A DNA stretch of 64,000 nucleotides from Kangiellaceae bacterium. Its GTDB lineage: Bacteria > Pseudomonadota > Gammaproteobacteria > Enterobacterales > Kangiellaceae. Positions 17,242-27,276 of this stretch are shown in pieces; position 1 is the first letter of the stretch, and every line of letters begins with the position of its first letter. The stretch spans positions 104,952 through 168,951 of the forward strand of contig JABXIQ010000007.1 in the NCBI GenBank assembly GCA_013373015.1, written 5' to 3'. The translations under genes were made by a program, and so were the position numbers. Under the pieces are notes generated by a model, which saw only the letters and a list, made by a program, of their open reading frames with translations, ran no database searches and had not been told where the DNA came from.

Positions 17242-17242
17242 A

Positions 17243-18322
17243 TTACTCTCCACTTTCATCTGAATTTATTATTTCCCTATGCCCTTTCACAGCATCAAGT
17301 ACCGCATTGACTAATATGGCAAGTGGTATGGCGAAAAAGACACCCCAGAAGCCCCAAAGACCTCCAAACAGCAAAATCGCACCAATAATAGCTACAGGAT
17401 GCAGACTCACCGCTTCTGAAAAAATCAATGGTACCAGCACGTTACCATCAAGAATTTGAATGACCATATAGACCACAAACAGGATATAAAACGGTTGGGT
17501 AAATCCCCATTGGAAAAAGCCTATCAATAACACTGGAATGGTCACTAATGCCGCTCCAACGTAGGGTATTAGCACTGACAAGCCAACACAGACACCTAAT
17601 AACAGAGCATAGTTCAAGCCCATAATAGCAAAAGCAATATAGGAAACGACTCCGACAATAATGATTTCTAACACTTTGCCGCGAATATAGTTACCAATTT
17701 GATGATTAACTTCGCCCCATACGCTTTCGGCCAAGTGCCGATCTTGCGGTAGCCACTGTAAACACCAACCTAAAATTTGGTTGCGATCTTTTAAGAAGAA
17801 AAACACAAGCAATGGAACCAATACAATATAAACCAGCGCTGTGGCTATACCAACTAACGAGCTAAATGAGGCAGTTAATAAGGTTTCGCCAAAAGCACCC
17901 AGATCAGAGTTAACACTGGCGAAAAAGCTACTGACTTGCTCAGTTGAGATGAAATTTGGGTATTTTTCTGGCAGAGCTAAAATCGCTTCTTTAGCTTTTA
18001 AGGTGATGTTGGGCAGCTCTGAAACTAAACGCGAGCCCTGTTTCCAAACGAGAGGAATTAAACCAAATACGATCAGTAAGGCCAGTCCAATAAAGCCCGC
18101 AAATACAATTAATACGGCCCAAAACCGTCTCAAACCACGCTTTTGTATTGCCGACACGACCCATTCCAACAAATAAGCAATTACAATAGCCCAAAGTATC
18201 GGAGCCATCAGATCGCCTAAGGTTAAAATAAACACAAAACCGACAATCAACAGCATTGTCAGTACAATTGTAGCTGGGCTCGAAAAATTGCGCTTAAACC
18301 AGCGTGTGAATATTGAAGTCAT
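17243..18322 (-). CDS. perM: AI-2E family transporter / PerM-like permease
   Basis: 359 residues, polytopic inner membrane protein. Several hydrophobic helices occupy about 15-80, a soluble region with predicted helices about 100-160, and further membrane segments to about 340. Family hallmarks include SSLVGIATALVYIVLVPLLVFFFLKDR and GVCVGLSVLIPYVGAALVTIPV. The AI-2E superfamily includes autoinducer exporters and Na+/H+ antiporters, so the substrate is uncertain. Divergent to bepA, the same neighbourhood as in E. coli (perM, bepA, yfgD). Confidence 0.88.
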   Translation of the reverse strand: MTSIFTRWFKRNFSSPATIVLTMLLIVGFVFILTLGDLMAPILWAIVIAYLLEWVVSAIQKRGLRRFWAVLIVFAGFIGLALLIVFGLIPLVWKQGSRLVSELPNITLKAKEAILALPEKYPNFISTEQVSSFFASVNSDLGAFGETLLTASFSSLVGIATALVYIVLVPLLVFFFLKDRNQILGWCLQWLPQDRHLAESVWGEVNHQIGNYIRGKVLEIIIVGVVSYIAFAIMGLNYALLLGVCVGLSVLIPYVGAALVTIPVLLIGFFQWGFTQPFYILFVVYMVIQILDGNVLVPLIFSEAVSLHPVAIIGAILLFGGLWGFWGVFFAIPLAILVNAVLDAVKGHREIINSDESGE

Positions 18323-18456
18323 TTTTATATTGTTTACCCATTACTGGAAGCTAAAGTGTGATTGAGCAAAAGTTTGCACTTATCACATGTAGTTTGATTG
18401 AACTTTTATCACATTAAAGACATCATATACAGTAACTCGCAACACTATTTTACATA

Positions 18457-19941
18457 ATGAAAAAAAACTTTCTTGCGCTAAAACTGATCATTTTAAGTTG
18501 TATTAGCTGTTTTACTTTAGGCTTTGCCGCTCAAAGTCACGCCGCAACTGACTTGCCGAAAATTGGCGAGGCAGCAGGCTCAACCCTTTCTGTTGCCAAA
18601 GAGCAAATTATTGGCGATGAAATTATGGCGCAAATTCGTCGTAGCGAATATTTAGTCAAGGATCCACTGATCACTGACTATATACAGCAACTTGGCCATC
18701 GCTTGGTAGCCGCCAATCCCGATGCGCTAGGCCGTCGCTTCCAGTTTTTCGTGATCCAAGAAGACAGTATCAACGCCTTCGCCCTACCCGGAGGTTATAT
18801 TGGGATCCACACCGGTTTAATCACAGCTTCACAGTCCGAGAGCGAGCTTGCTTCTGTGCTAGGCCATGAAGTTGCGCACGTTACTCAACGCCATCTTGCG
18901 CGACGTTTGGAAAAACAAGGTCAACTGAGTTTACCAGTGATTTTGGGTATGATTGGTTCCGTAATCGCAGCCACCCAAGATCCAGAGGCTGGTATGGCAG
19001 GTGTTGCAGCGACGCAAGCAGCAGCTCAGCAAAGCATCATTAATCATACTCGTGAAAATGAACAAGAAGCAGATCGCATAGGTGTAGCTATGCTTTCTAG
19101 TGCAGGCTTTGATGCGCGAGATGCAGCAAACTTTTTTGAAACATTACAGCAAGCCAGCCGCTATACAAAAAAACCACCTGAAATTTTGTTAACCCACCCT
19201 TTATCTCGAAATCGTATAGCTGCAACTCGCTCGCGGGCAGAGATGTATCCAGAAATTGAACATCAAAGTTCAATGGATTATCAATTAATTAAGGCAAGAG
19301 TCGAAAGTCAAAGCAAAACTCACGACAATAATTATTTTATCAACCTACGTGATAAACATAGAAATGGTAAACTTAACCGTCTTAGCGAACAGTACCAATA
19401 TGCAGAATTGCTGAAAAGCCGAGCCCTACACATCCAATCTACCGCAATATTGGAACAGTTATATGCGCAAAACCCTAATAATCAAGTGTTATTATTTAGT
19501 TTAGCTGAAGTCCAACTTGCACAAGATAATAACAAAAAGATACTGCCTTTATTGTTAGAGCAGCTAGACAAAACGCCTGGCTCAAGCAAACTCATCAATA
19601 TAACCGCTCAAGTTTATTTGAATATGGATGATGCAAAAAGTGCAGAAAAATTACTGTTGCGTTATGCTGATGTGAATAAAAATAATCCGAGCTATTTATA
19701 TACCCTCGCCCAAGCTCAATCCAAAGCAGGCCACATCCCTGAAATGCACGAAACCACTGGACAATACTTACTTTTGCTAGGTGATTTGCGCACTGCTAAA
19801 AAGCATTTTGAGCTTGCGCTAAACCGTACATCAGAAGATCCTTATGCGCAAACACGCATACAAGCGAGGTTGGATGAAGTTAGACAACGCTTACGCGAAC
19901 AACTGCAAAAAAAATCAGACCTTCGCTTAAGCATCAATTAA
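18457..19941 (+). CDS. bepA: M48 metalloprotease/chaperone BepA
   Basis: 494 residues. A signal peptide ends near residue 30. The peptidase domain has HEVAH (137-141), the third zinc ligand region EQEAD (202-206) and the His-switch histidine in LLTHPLSRNR (His247, matching E. coli His246). The C-terminal half (about 310-485) is a TPR array. In E. coli BepA helps LptD assembly in the outer membrane and degrades stalled LptD. Divergent from perM. Its last four bases overlap the convergent thioredoxin-like gene. Confidence 0.94.
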   Translation: MKKNFLALKLIILSCISCFTLGFAAQSHAATDLPKIGEAAGSTLSVAKEQIIGDEIMAQIRRSEYLVKDPLITDYIQQLGHRLVAANPDALGRRFQFFVIQEDSINAFALPGGYIGIHTGLITASQSESELASVLGHEVAHVTQRHLARRLEKQGQLSLPVILGMIGSVIAATQDPEAGMAGVAATQAAAQQSIINHTRENEQEADRIGVAMLSSAGFDARDAANFFETLQQASRYTKKPPEILLTHPLSRNRIAATRSRAEMYPEIEHQSSMDYQLIKARVESQSKTHDNNYFINLRDKHRNGKLNRLSEQYQYAELLKSRALHIQSTAILEQLYAQNPNNQVLLFSLAEVQLAQDNNKKILPLLLEQLDKTPGSSKLINITAQVYLNMDDAKSAEKLLLRYADVNKNNPSYLYTLAQAQSKAGHIPEMHETTGQYLLLLGDLRTAKKHFELALNRTSEDPYAQTRIQARLDEVRQRLREQLQKKSDLRLSIN

Positions 19942-20432
19942 TCCTTCGCGGAATCTACCCCAGAGCTGGCTTTAATTTTTTCGATGATAGTCAAGATCTT
20001 TTCTTGATCGACTTCACCTAATAAAGGACCAAGAACTTCACTTTGTGGTGTAACCACGTAAGTCGCGGGCAAACTTTGCGGTCGCGCCATCGGCAAATAA
20101 GGCATCGGCTCGGTAGCCAATACAGGATATTCAATATTTAACTTCATGACCAACCCAGCCAATTCTGCGTTTGACAACTTGTCAAAGCTAACTCCTAAGA
20201 CAGCAATATTAGGGTTATTTTTGGCTAATAGGTTTAATTGTGGGATTTCCTTTAAGCAAGGCGGACACCATTCTGCCCAAAAGTTAATGACCAACCATTG
20301 GCCACGATAATCTTCGATAGATCTTTTTTGTCCATTAAGTAAGCTGAATTGCTCATCTTTCTGACAGGAAGCGAGGCCAAACACACAGGAAAGCCATAAT
20401 AAAACCAAAACTGTTTTTTTTGAAATAATCAT
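19938..20432 (-). CDS. TlpA/ResA-like thioredoxin-fold lipoprotein
   Basis: 164 residues. The lipobox GLASC places Cys23 as the lipid site, so the protein faces the periplasm. The thioredoxin motif is WCPPC (Cys56 and Cys59) in NFWAEWCPPCLKEIPQLN, and a cis-Pro region follows (SLPATYVV). TlpA/ResA relatives reduce disulfides in cytochrome c maturation or other envelope proteins. No partner gene lies nearby. In other bacteria similar genes sit next to bepA, which suggests an envelope oxidative-folding role. Confidence 0.85.
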   Translation of the reverse strand: MIISKKTVLVLLWLSCVFGLASCQKDEQFSLLNGQKRSIEDYRGQWLVINFWAEWCPPCLKEIPQLNLLAKNNPNIAVLGVSFDKLSNAELAGLVMKLNIEYPVLATEPMPYLPMARPQSLPATYVVTPQSEVLGPLLGEVDQEKILTIIEKIKASSGVDSAKD

Positions 20433-20589
20433 TATAAATCATTAATTTACGGTTAATTCTTGATGCTTTTTTGTGGAAATAGCCATCAAATTAGGGCATT
20501 ATTATACAATCTTTTGCAAACTCTAGGGTATTATTGATACAGCGAAACCAATGATACTTCGACATAACAATAACTAAGGTCTTGGCAAC

Positions 20590-22167
20590 ATGGAAACACT
20601 CAAGCTCACCTTCCCGTCGCTACAAGCAGGACAGGAGTTTATGCTCGATACCAGCCCAAATGCTGTGTCGAAGTGGGTCAATGAGCTTGCTTATTCTGAT
20701 ATCGACCACGCTATTAACGAAATGACTAGAGTGGTTCGCACCCTCAACCGCAGTCGTCAAAAAGCCGCTCATCGCGAAGAAAACTTATTCACGATAGACA
20801 AGGCCTACCTGCAAATTAGTCGCCATTTTCGTGAACAAAACGACAAGCGAGCGATAAAAGTTGATACCAATCAGTACAAGGCCTTGCACAACCTGACCAC
20901 CGAAATGGCTTTTGCCGCCAAGCGAGTTTTAGATGAAATAAGCTCGCAAAAATTTTTATTGAAGAAAAATCAAAGACTTGCCAAAGCAATTAATTTTTCA
21001 CAGCATTATCTTGGCTTGATGTTAATCGAGCAATACCAACTTTACGCTCCCATTCCGTCTTATATCTGGCGCGAACTACATATGCTGTACCGTTTCGCTG
21101 AAGCAAATAAGTTCCATACCAGTCAGTTACATAAAGGTGAAGAACCTCTCGAGCCTTTACAAACAATTAAACACACTTATATTCGTAACTGTCTTATGGC
21201 AGTGATAAATCCTTATCATATAGAGGACAATCAACACTGGCAGTTATTCAAATATCTATCCCATTGGGGTCATGTTTGCAGCATTGTGAACGACACCAAG
21301 CAATATCGTGATAGCCAATGTTTAATCATCGATCTGAATGATAGCAACAAGCCTCACTTTGCTGATGATAACAGTGAATATGATGACGAGGAACAAATCC
21401 GCCTATTAATGACTGACCAACTATTGGCAACAGTTAAACAACATTTAGATCAATTTAATCAAAACCGCAGCCTACCCATGCCCGCATTTTACGCAGGTAT
21501 CGATCTCAATCACGCTGAAAAGTTAATGCAGCGAGTGTACGCCTATTGCGATCATCATGTAGAGCGAAAGTCTGCACGTTACCCTATTATGGCTGACGTA
21601 GATACGGTCTGGGGATTACCTTACGTCATTAAAACCTTACAACAAGACAGCAACCTGACTGGTGATACCGATCTCGATATTAATTTGCAGAAAATGCTTG
21701 GTTCGCAATATGAAACCAACATTCGTTGGCAAGCAGTCAACCATAGTGATGGCGGTATGTGCATCAAACAGGTTAAGCAAGATATCAATGAATTAAAAGT
21801 TGGCAATCTTATTTTGTTGAAAAGGCATATCAATGGTATACCGCAGAAAACTTGGCAATTAGCCATTAGTCGCTGGCTCAATGGCGATCAAAATTCAGGT
21901 TCAACCGTTGGCTTAGAGTTTATCCATGGCAATTGTGAAGAAATTTATTACCTCACTAAAGATAAAGATGGTGAAACAATACGCCACTCGGTAGTTTTAG
22001 TAAAGCCTTTCGATAGCTCATACCCTTTATTGATTGCGCCAAAGAACTTGATTGGCAAACAAAAGCTGATTCAAATTGAACAGTCTGGTAAGGCAACCAC
22101 TGGTCACCTAACCAATGTGATTGAAACCAGTACCAATTTAGCTATTTTCGGCGTTCGAATCGATTAA
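20590..22167 (+). CDS. Conserved protein of unknown function, 525 residues
   Basis: No signal peptide or membrane helix. The first 330 residues look mainly helical with many charged and aromatic residues (SRQKAAHREENL, YIWRELHMLYRFAEANKFH). The last 120 look beta-rich, with a pattern W-x-LAISRWLNGDQNSGSTVGLEFI that faintly recalls PilZ-like c-di-GMP-binding domains. The RxxxR and DxSxxG motifs that would prove PilZ are not clear. AAGG ten bases before ATG 20590 supports the start. Its 3' end overlaps the convergent yihY-like gene by 30 bases. Confidence 0.7.
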   Translation: METLKLTFPSLQAGQEFMLDTSPNAVSKWVNELAYSDIDHAINEMTRVVRTLNRSRQKAAHREENLFTIDKAYLQISRHFREQNDKRAIKVDTNQYKALHNLTTEMAFAAKRVLDEISSQKFLLKKNQRLAKAINFSQHYLGLMLIEQYQLYAPIPSYIWRELHMLYRFAEANKFHTSQLHKGEEPLEPLQTIKHTYIRNCLMAVINPYHIEDNQHWQLFKYLSHWGHVCSIVNDTKQYRDSQCLIIDLNDSNKPHFADDNSEYDDEEQIRLLMTDQLLATVKQHLDQFNQNRSLPMPAFYAGIDLNHAEKLMQRVYAYCDHHVERKSARYPIMADVDTVWGLPYVIKTLQQDSNLTGDTDLDINLQKMLGSQYETNIRWQAVNHSDGGMCIKQVKQDINELKVGNLILLKRHINGIPQKTWQLAISRWLNGDQNSGSTVGLEFIHGNCEEIYYLTKDKDGETIRHSVVLVKPFDSSYPLLIAPKNLIGKQKLIQIEQSGKATTGHLTNVIETSTNLAIFGVRID

Positions 22168-23337
22168 TAAATGACTTAATTGCTTATCAAGTTCTAAATT
22201 AGCATTTTCAATAATGCTGTGCAGACGTTGGCATTGTTCGTCGCTAAGCACTTGATTATTATTAGGTAATCGCCAATTTCCGCGACGATAAATATCCACA
22301 ATATTCAAATCACTTCCATTAACTTTTAAGCAATATTGCTCATCCTCAAGTTTGGCCAAGAAGTTTTGACTGAGCAACTCCTCAATATAGTTTCGCAATG
22401 TTTGACCGTGCAAATAAGAAAATTTACTTTTAACTTGCTCAATCGACGCAGAACTTTCACCCTGTTGTACATGAGCAAAAAACTGTAGAATTTTGACGAT
22501 AGATATAAACTCATGCTCAGACTTTTCGCGCTTCATTTCAAAACGATGTAAAGCATAGCATATAACTGCACCCAACAATAAAATCAACCAAGATAAGTAA
22601 ACCCATAGAAAAAACAGTGGGATAGCAGTAATAGCGCCATAAATCACTTCATAGGTTGAAAACTTCTTCACAAAAATGGCAAAGCCATATTTAGCAACTT
22701 CAAACAAAATTGCCGTAATAGATGCCGCGATAAGTGCTTTTGAAAATTTTACAGGACTGAATGGTGCGATGGTATAAAGCATGCTAAACGCTAGCACTAT
22801 CAGCACAAAAGGCAAACCTATGGTCAAAATGCTATTGATATTTTCAACTAATGGCAAAGCAGCAAAATAGGATGTTGCGGCCAAACTACCCGCTATTAGT
22901 ATTGGCGCCATGGTCAACATTGCCCAATAAGCAAGCCACTTGCTAATACCATGACGTTTATTGGTCGTTTCCCAGATAACATTAATCGCACGATCTATAG
23001 AACGCATCAGCAAAAGAGCAGTAATAATCAAAAAAGCAAAACCAATTGCCGATAAATTCTTCGACTTCGCCACATATTCGTTCAAATGCTCTTGAACTGC
23101 TATCCCAGTATCGGGCAGTAAATTCTTAAAGATCAGCTCTTGGACTTGCGTATTTAAGCCATCAAAAGCTGGAAATAATGCCATTAAACTCACAGCAACC
23201 GTCATTAGCGGCACCAAAGCCAACATATTATTCAAGGTTAGCTCTGCAGCCATTGCGCTACAATGTTTCTTAGCAAATTGTGAAAATACGAATTTTGTGA
23301 AGGCTTTTAGCCATTGCCACCTTTTTTCCATACCCAT
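22138..23337 (-). CDS. YihY/BrkB-family inner membrane protein
   Basis: 399 residues. About six membrane helices occupy residues 35-255, with the family sequences AAELTLNNMLALVPLMTVAVS and RSIDRAINVIWETTNKRHG. A cytoplasmic C-terminal part of about 140 residues (from about 260) looks like a winged helix, as in longer members of the family. BrkB was once called an RNase BN, wrongly; the family's function is still unclear and transport is possible. The ATG at 23337 follows AGG six bases upstream. Confidence 0.88.
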   Translation of the reverse strand: MGMEKRWQWLKAFTKFVFSQFAKKHCSAMAAELTLNNMLALVPLMTVAVSLMALFPAFDGLNTQVQELIFKNLLPDTGIAVQEHLNEYVAKSKNLSAIGFAFLIITALLLMRSIDRAINVIWETTNKRHGISKWLAYWAMLTMAPILIAGSLAATSYFAALPLVENINSILTIGLPFVLIVLAFSMLYTIAPFSPVKFSKALIAASITAILFEVAKYGFAIFVKKFSTYEVIYGAITAIPLFFLWVYLSWLILLLGAVICYALHRFEMKREKSEHEFISIVKILQFFAHVQQGESSASIEQVKSKFSYLHGQTLRNYIEELLSQNFLAKLEDEQYCLKVNGSDLNIVDIYRRGNWRLPNNNQVLSDEQCQRLHSIIENANLELDKQLSHLLIDSNAENS

Positions 23338-23401
23338 TTATGCCTAAAATAGCTTATCTTTAGTTATTCATTGAATTACAACACAGGACTCAAAACAAGT
23401 C

Positions 23402-23755
23402 ATGAGCGAATTTAACATTTTACACAACCCACGTTGTTCTAAATCTCGTCAAACATTAGCCTTATTACAAGAAAATGGTATCGAGCCAAATATCATCGAA
23501 TACCTTAAAGACACACCGAGTAAAAACAAAATTAAAACCATTATTAAGTTACTGGGCGTTGAACCACGCGATATCATGCGTAAAAAAGAAGCTGAATATA
23601 AAGAAGCGGGACTTGATGATGAATCATTAACCAAAGAACAGCAAATTGCCTTGATGGTAGAATATCCAAAAGTGATCGAACGTCCAATTGTGTTCACCAA
23701 GGACAAAGCAGCAGTTGGTCGCCCTCCGGAAAATGTGTTAGCGTTAATGAAATAA
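23402..23755 (+). CDS. yfgD: ArsC/YfgD-family thiol reductase
   Basis: 117 residues, thioredoxin-like fold. The catalytic cysteine is Cys12 in HNPRCSKSRQ, with Arg residues of the anion site later (ERPIVF, AAVGRPPE). It is related to glutaredoxin-coupled arsenate reductases, but the neighbourhood (perM-bepA-yfgD in E. coli) and lack of arsenic genes point to the housekeeping YfgD subgroup, whose substrate is unsettled. Probably co-transcribed with wrbA downstream. Confidence 0.88.
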   Translation: MSEFNILHNPRCSKSRQTLALLQENGIEPNIIEYLKDTPSKNKIKTIIKLLGVEPRDIMRKKEAEYKEAGLDDESLTKEQQIALMVEYPKVIERPIVFTKDKAAVGRPPENVLALMK

Positions 23756-23768
23756 AAAAACATTATCA

Positions 23769-23789
23769 TGCCGCGGCTTGACCGCGGTA
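23769..23789. repeat. GC-rich palindromic intergenic element
   Basis: TGCCGCGGCTTGACCGCGGTA forms a stem of CCGCGG with CCGCGG (23771-23776 and 23782-23787) around a CTTGA loop. It is far richer in GC than its surroundings and resembles REP-like dispersed palindromes. It lies between yfgD and wrbA and may also act as a processing or stabilising hairpin. Confidence 0.5.
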
Positions 23790-23803
23790 CCCACAAAAGA
23801 TAG

Positions 23804-24406
<603 letters not shown>

Positions 24407-24416
24407 AGTATTACTT

Positions 24417-24818
24417 ATGAACTTACACCTCAAAAAAGCACTAAGAGCGCGCCTTGTAGCCATTGCAAGTTTTGTGATGATTGTACTTATTTTGCCAATT
24501 TTTATTTGGTTTAACCATGACCACCCGACCATGCGCTGGATATCATTAGCAATTTGGTGGCTACCGCTGTTATTTGCCTTGCCAGGCATGTTTAAAGGCA
24601 AAACCTACACTTATGGTTGGACAGGGTTCATTATCCTACTCCCCTTCTTATATGCGTTCTACTACATCGTCGATCCAGACAAGTTTACATGGGCACTGAC
24701 ACTAGTCATTTTATCAGTAGTGTATTTCTTAGCTTCTGTCAGTTACGTCAAACAATATGCTTTATCGCAAGGGATTAAGACCAATGCAGAAGCGAAGAAG
24801 GCGAAGGGGATCGAGTAG
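24417..24818 (+). CDS. DUF2069 membrane protein
   Basis: 133 residues with four predicted membrane helices (about 12-32, 41-58, 66-82 and 92-110). The segments FNHDHP and GMFKGKTYTYGWTGFI fit the DUF2069 family of small inner membrane proteins, for which no function is known. It lies ten bases after wrbA and is followed by a strong hairpin. Confidence 0.8.
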   Translation: MNLHLKKALRARLVAIASFVMIVLILPIFIWFNHDHPTMRWISLAIWWLPLLFALPGMFKGKTYTYGWTGFIILLPFLYAFYYIVDPDKFTWALTLVILSVVYFLASVSYVKQYALSQGIKTNAEAKKAKGIE

Positions 24819-24823
24819 TATTA

Positions 24824-24855
24824 GTTCATTTCTTTGTCCGCACAAAGAAATGAAC
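24824..24855. terminator. Perfect 14-base-pair hairpin between convergent operons
   Basis: Arms 24824-24837 and 24842-24855 are fully complementary (GTTCATTTCTTTGT) with a four-base loop CCGC. The element fills the gap between the DUF2069 gene and the aroC stop codon. No long T-run follows on either side, so termination of both transcripts is inferred from position and perfection. Confidence 0.65.
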
Positions 24856-24856
24856 A

Positions 24857-25954
24857 TCAAGAAATATCAAACAACCCTTTATAAGCCCTAAACCTTAAAA
24901 AATGGTCACAAAGTACCATTGCCGCCATAGCTTCTACAATGGGGACAGCTCTTGGTAGAACACAAGGGTCATGACGACCTCGCCCGTGAAATTCTGTTTC
25001 TTGGCCATCAACAGTTACCGTATTTTGAGCTTGAATTAAGGTTGGTGTAGGCTTAAAAGCTACTCGAAAGACAATTGGCATTCCGTTAGAAATCCCACCT
25101 AAAACACCGCCAGAATTATTGGTTTTGGTTTTTATCGTTCCAGCTTGATTAATAAAAACATCGTTATGGCTTGAGCCTGTTTCAAGAGTGCCAGCAAATC
25201 CTGAACCTATTTCAAAGCCTTTACTGGCGTTAATCGCTAACATTGCCTTGGCAAGATCAGCTTCCAATTTATCGAATACTGGCTCCCCTAAACCCACAGG
25301 AACTGAATTAATTCGACATTCGACCACACCGCCTAACGAATCCCCTGCCTTACGCGCTGTTTCGATACGTTCAATCATTTTATAGGCTAACTCTATGTCA
25401 GGACAGCGCACTACTGTTTGCTCAATTAAACTTGCATCAACTTGTTCTGCTTCAATATCTAACACCAAATCATTAACACTTTTGACATAACCAATGATAT
25501 CAGTGCCTAAGGCTTTCTTTAGTATTTTTTGTGCTATAGCTCCAGCGGCCACATGCCCAGCAGTAATCCGCGCAGAACTTCTACCTCCACCAGCAACATC
25601 ACGAATACCGTATTTCTTCTGGTAGGTAAAATCAGCATGACTAGGACGAAATACTTTCGCCATTTCAGAATAATCTTTGGATTTTTGGTCTTGGTTTTCA
25701 ATAACCAAACTAATTGGCGTACCAGTAGTGATGCCATTTACCGTCCCCGATAAAATTTTAACCAGATCTTTTTCATCACGACGCGTAGTGATTTTACTTT
25801 GCCCTGGACGGCGCTTATCTAAAAAGGGCTGGATATCTTGCTCGGTTAACTCTAAACCTGCTGGACAGCCCTCAACTACAGCACCAATAGCTTTACCATG
25901 AGACTCACCCCAATTGGTAACCTTAAACATTTTTCCAAAACTATCGCCAGCCAC
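24857..25954 (-). CDS. aroC: Chorismate synthase
   Basis: 365 residues. Converts EPSP to chorismate with reduced FMN as cofactor, the last shared aromatic step. Signatures [18 protein letters not shown] at the start, the [23 protein letters not shown] block (the second family motif) and [19 protein letters not shown]. The GTG start at 25954 has GAGG seven bases upstream. It follows aroA by 30 bases and is the last gene of the long aromatic operon. Confidence 0.96.
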   Translation of the reverse strand: MAGDSFGKMFKVTNWGESHGKAIGAVVEGCPAGLELTEQDIQPFLDKRRPGQSKITTRRDEKDLVKILSGTVNGITTGTPISLVIENQDQKSKDYSEMAKVFRPSHADFTYQKKYGIRDVAGGGRSSARITAGHVAAGAIAQKILKKALGTDIIGYVKSVNDLVLDIEAEQVDASLIEQTVVRCPDIELAYKMIERIETARKAGDSLGGVVECRINSVPVGLGEPVFDKLEADLAKAMLAINASKGFEIGSGFAGTLETGSSHNDVFINQAGTIKTKTNNSGGVLGGISNGMPIVFRVAFKPTPTLIQAQNTVTVDGQETEFHGRGRHDPCVLPRAVPIVEAMAAMVLCDHFLRFRAYKGLFDIS

Positions 25955-25984
25955 TTTCTACCTCTTTTCGCTGAAGGCTCAACC

Positions 25985-27271
25985 CTATTCAATTTCTTCC
26001 GTAACAATACCAATCTGCTCAAGATATTGCCAATACTGAGGAAAGGATTTTTCAACTGCCTGTGCATCTTTTATCACTAGATTTGGAATTTTAATTCCAA
26101 GCAACGCTAACGACATAGCTAATCGGTGGTCATGACAACTGGAGACTTTAGCCGCATGTAATTTATTACTACCAATAATTTTAATATAATCTTCACCATA
26201 TTCGCACTGCACCCCAACTTGTTTAAGCTGTTCACATAAATCAACTATTCGATTGGACTCTTTGAAGGCCAAATGAGCAATATTAGTGATATGTGTTTCA
26301 CCACTGGCAAATGCTGCGATTACCGTAAGCGTTGGTACCGCATCAGGCATATTGCCCATATCAACTTCTATACCAACAAGAGGCTTGTTATAACTGATCA
26401 GTAAGTCATCTTGCTGGCGCTCAACGTGAGCACCCATAAGCTCTAAAACGTGAGGAAACTGTGCTTCACCTTGTACAGAATCAAAATCATAATGCTTGAT
26501 GCAGGTAGATGTTTCAGCGATTAAGGCGGCAGCCATAAAATAACTGCAACTAACCACATCACTTGCCACATGAATAGTATTGGCTTGTAACTTTTGTTGT
26601 GGCTCGATTAAAAACTCTTTGCCATTGATTCGACCTATATTTCCAGTAAATTTTTGTATCGCTTTTAAGGTTAATTCAATATAACTTTCAGAAACCAACT
26701 CACCGGTTAATTGAATTAAAGTTTCTTTCTCTGCTCGTAAGCAAGCAATAAGCAAAGCACTTAAAAATTGACTAGAGCGAGAGGCATCTAATTGACAAAT
26801 ACCGCCTTGTATGGGGCCTGTTACCGTTAATGGTAAATATCCTTGATTGGAACTTACTGAAACCCCTAACAGCTCTAAACAATCAACAATTTCCTGCATA
26901 GGCCTTTGTTTCATTTGCTCACTTGCATCAATGAACACTGGACTGTACATATTTGCTGATAAAGCCGTCACAAAACGGCTTAAGGTTCCACTATCTCTAC
27001 AGTTTAAGTGTATCAGATGGTCACTAGAGTAATCTTTTATGCCCTGAATAATAACCTGAGAGCCAGTAACAGTTACTGTTGCTCCTAACGCTTCAATTGC
27101 TCGCAAAGCGGCATCAATATCATCATTTACTGGAACATTATGCAGAGTCGTGTCGCCATCAACTAAAGCAGCAATAGCAATATAACGATTAGCTAGATAT
27201 TTACTACCGGGAACATTAACATCAAAATTGGATATTCCGCTTGAAACTATACGCCTATGACTCAAACTCAT
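25985..27271 (-). CDS. aroA: 3-phosphoshikimate 1-carboxyvinyltransferase (EPSP synthase), divergent
   Basis: 428 residues with the two-domain EPSP synthase layout. Kept residues include Lys24 and Arg29 (PGSKYLANR), Gly95-Thr96, the QRP turn, SSQFLSALL, an Asp in DAVPTL, KESNR, DHRLAM and the late Lys in EKSFPQYW. Departures from the E. coli type include Tyr25 where a substrate-binding Ser is usual, and RDSGTLSRF (92-100) in place of GNAGTAMRP, which lacks the Pro linked to glyphosate response. It is therefore a divergent class. It follows yfcL by five bases and precedes aroC. Confidence 0.9.
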   Translation of the reverse strand: MSLSHRRIVSSGISNFDVNVPGSKYLANRYIAIAALVDGDTTLHNVPVNDDIDAALRAIEALGATVTVTGSQVIIQGIKDYSSDHLIHLNCRDSGTLSRFVTALSANMYSPVFIDASEQMKQRPMQEIVDCLELLGVSVSSNQGYLPLTVTGPIQGGICQLDASRSSQFLSALLIACLRAEKETLIQLTGELVSESYIELTLKAIQKFTGNIGRINGKEFLIEPQQKLQANTIHVASDVVSCSYFMAAALIAETSTCIKHYDFDSVQGEAQFPHVLELMGAHVERQQDDLLISYNKPLVGIEVDMGNMPDAVPTLTVIAAFASGETHITNIAHLAFKESNRIVDLCEQLKQVGVQCEYGEDYIKIIGSNKLHAAKVSSCHDHRLAMSLALLGIKIPNLVIKDAQAVEKSFPQYWQYLEQIGIVTEEIE

Positions 27272-27276
27272 TCCTA

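Noticed and set aside
23402..23755. Calling the ArsC-like gene an arsenic resistance determinant.
   Set aside because: There is no arsR, arsB or acr3 nearby, and the perM-bepA-yfgD neighbourhood points to the housekeeping subgroup.
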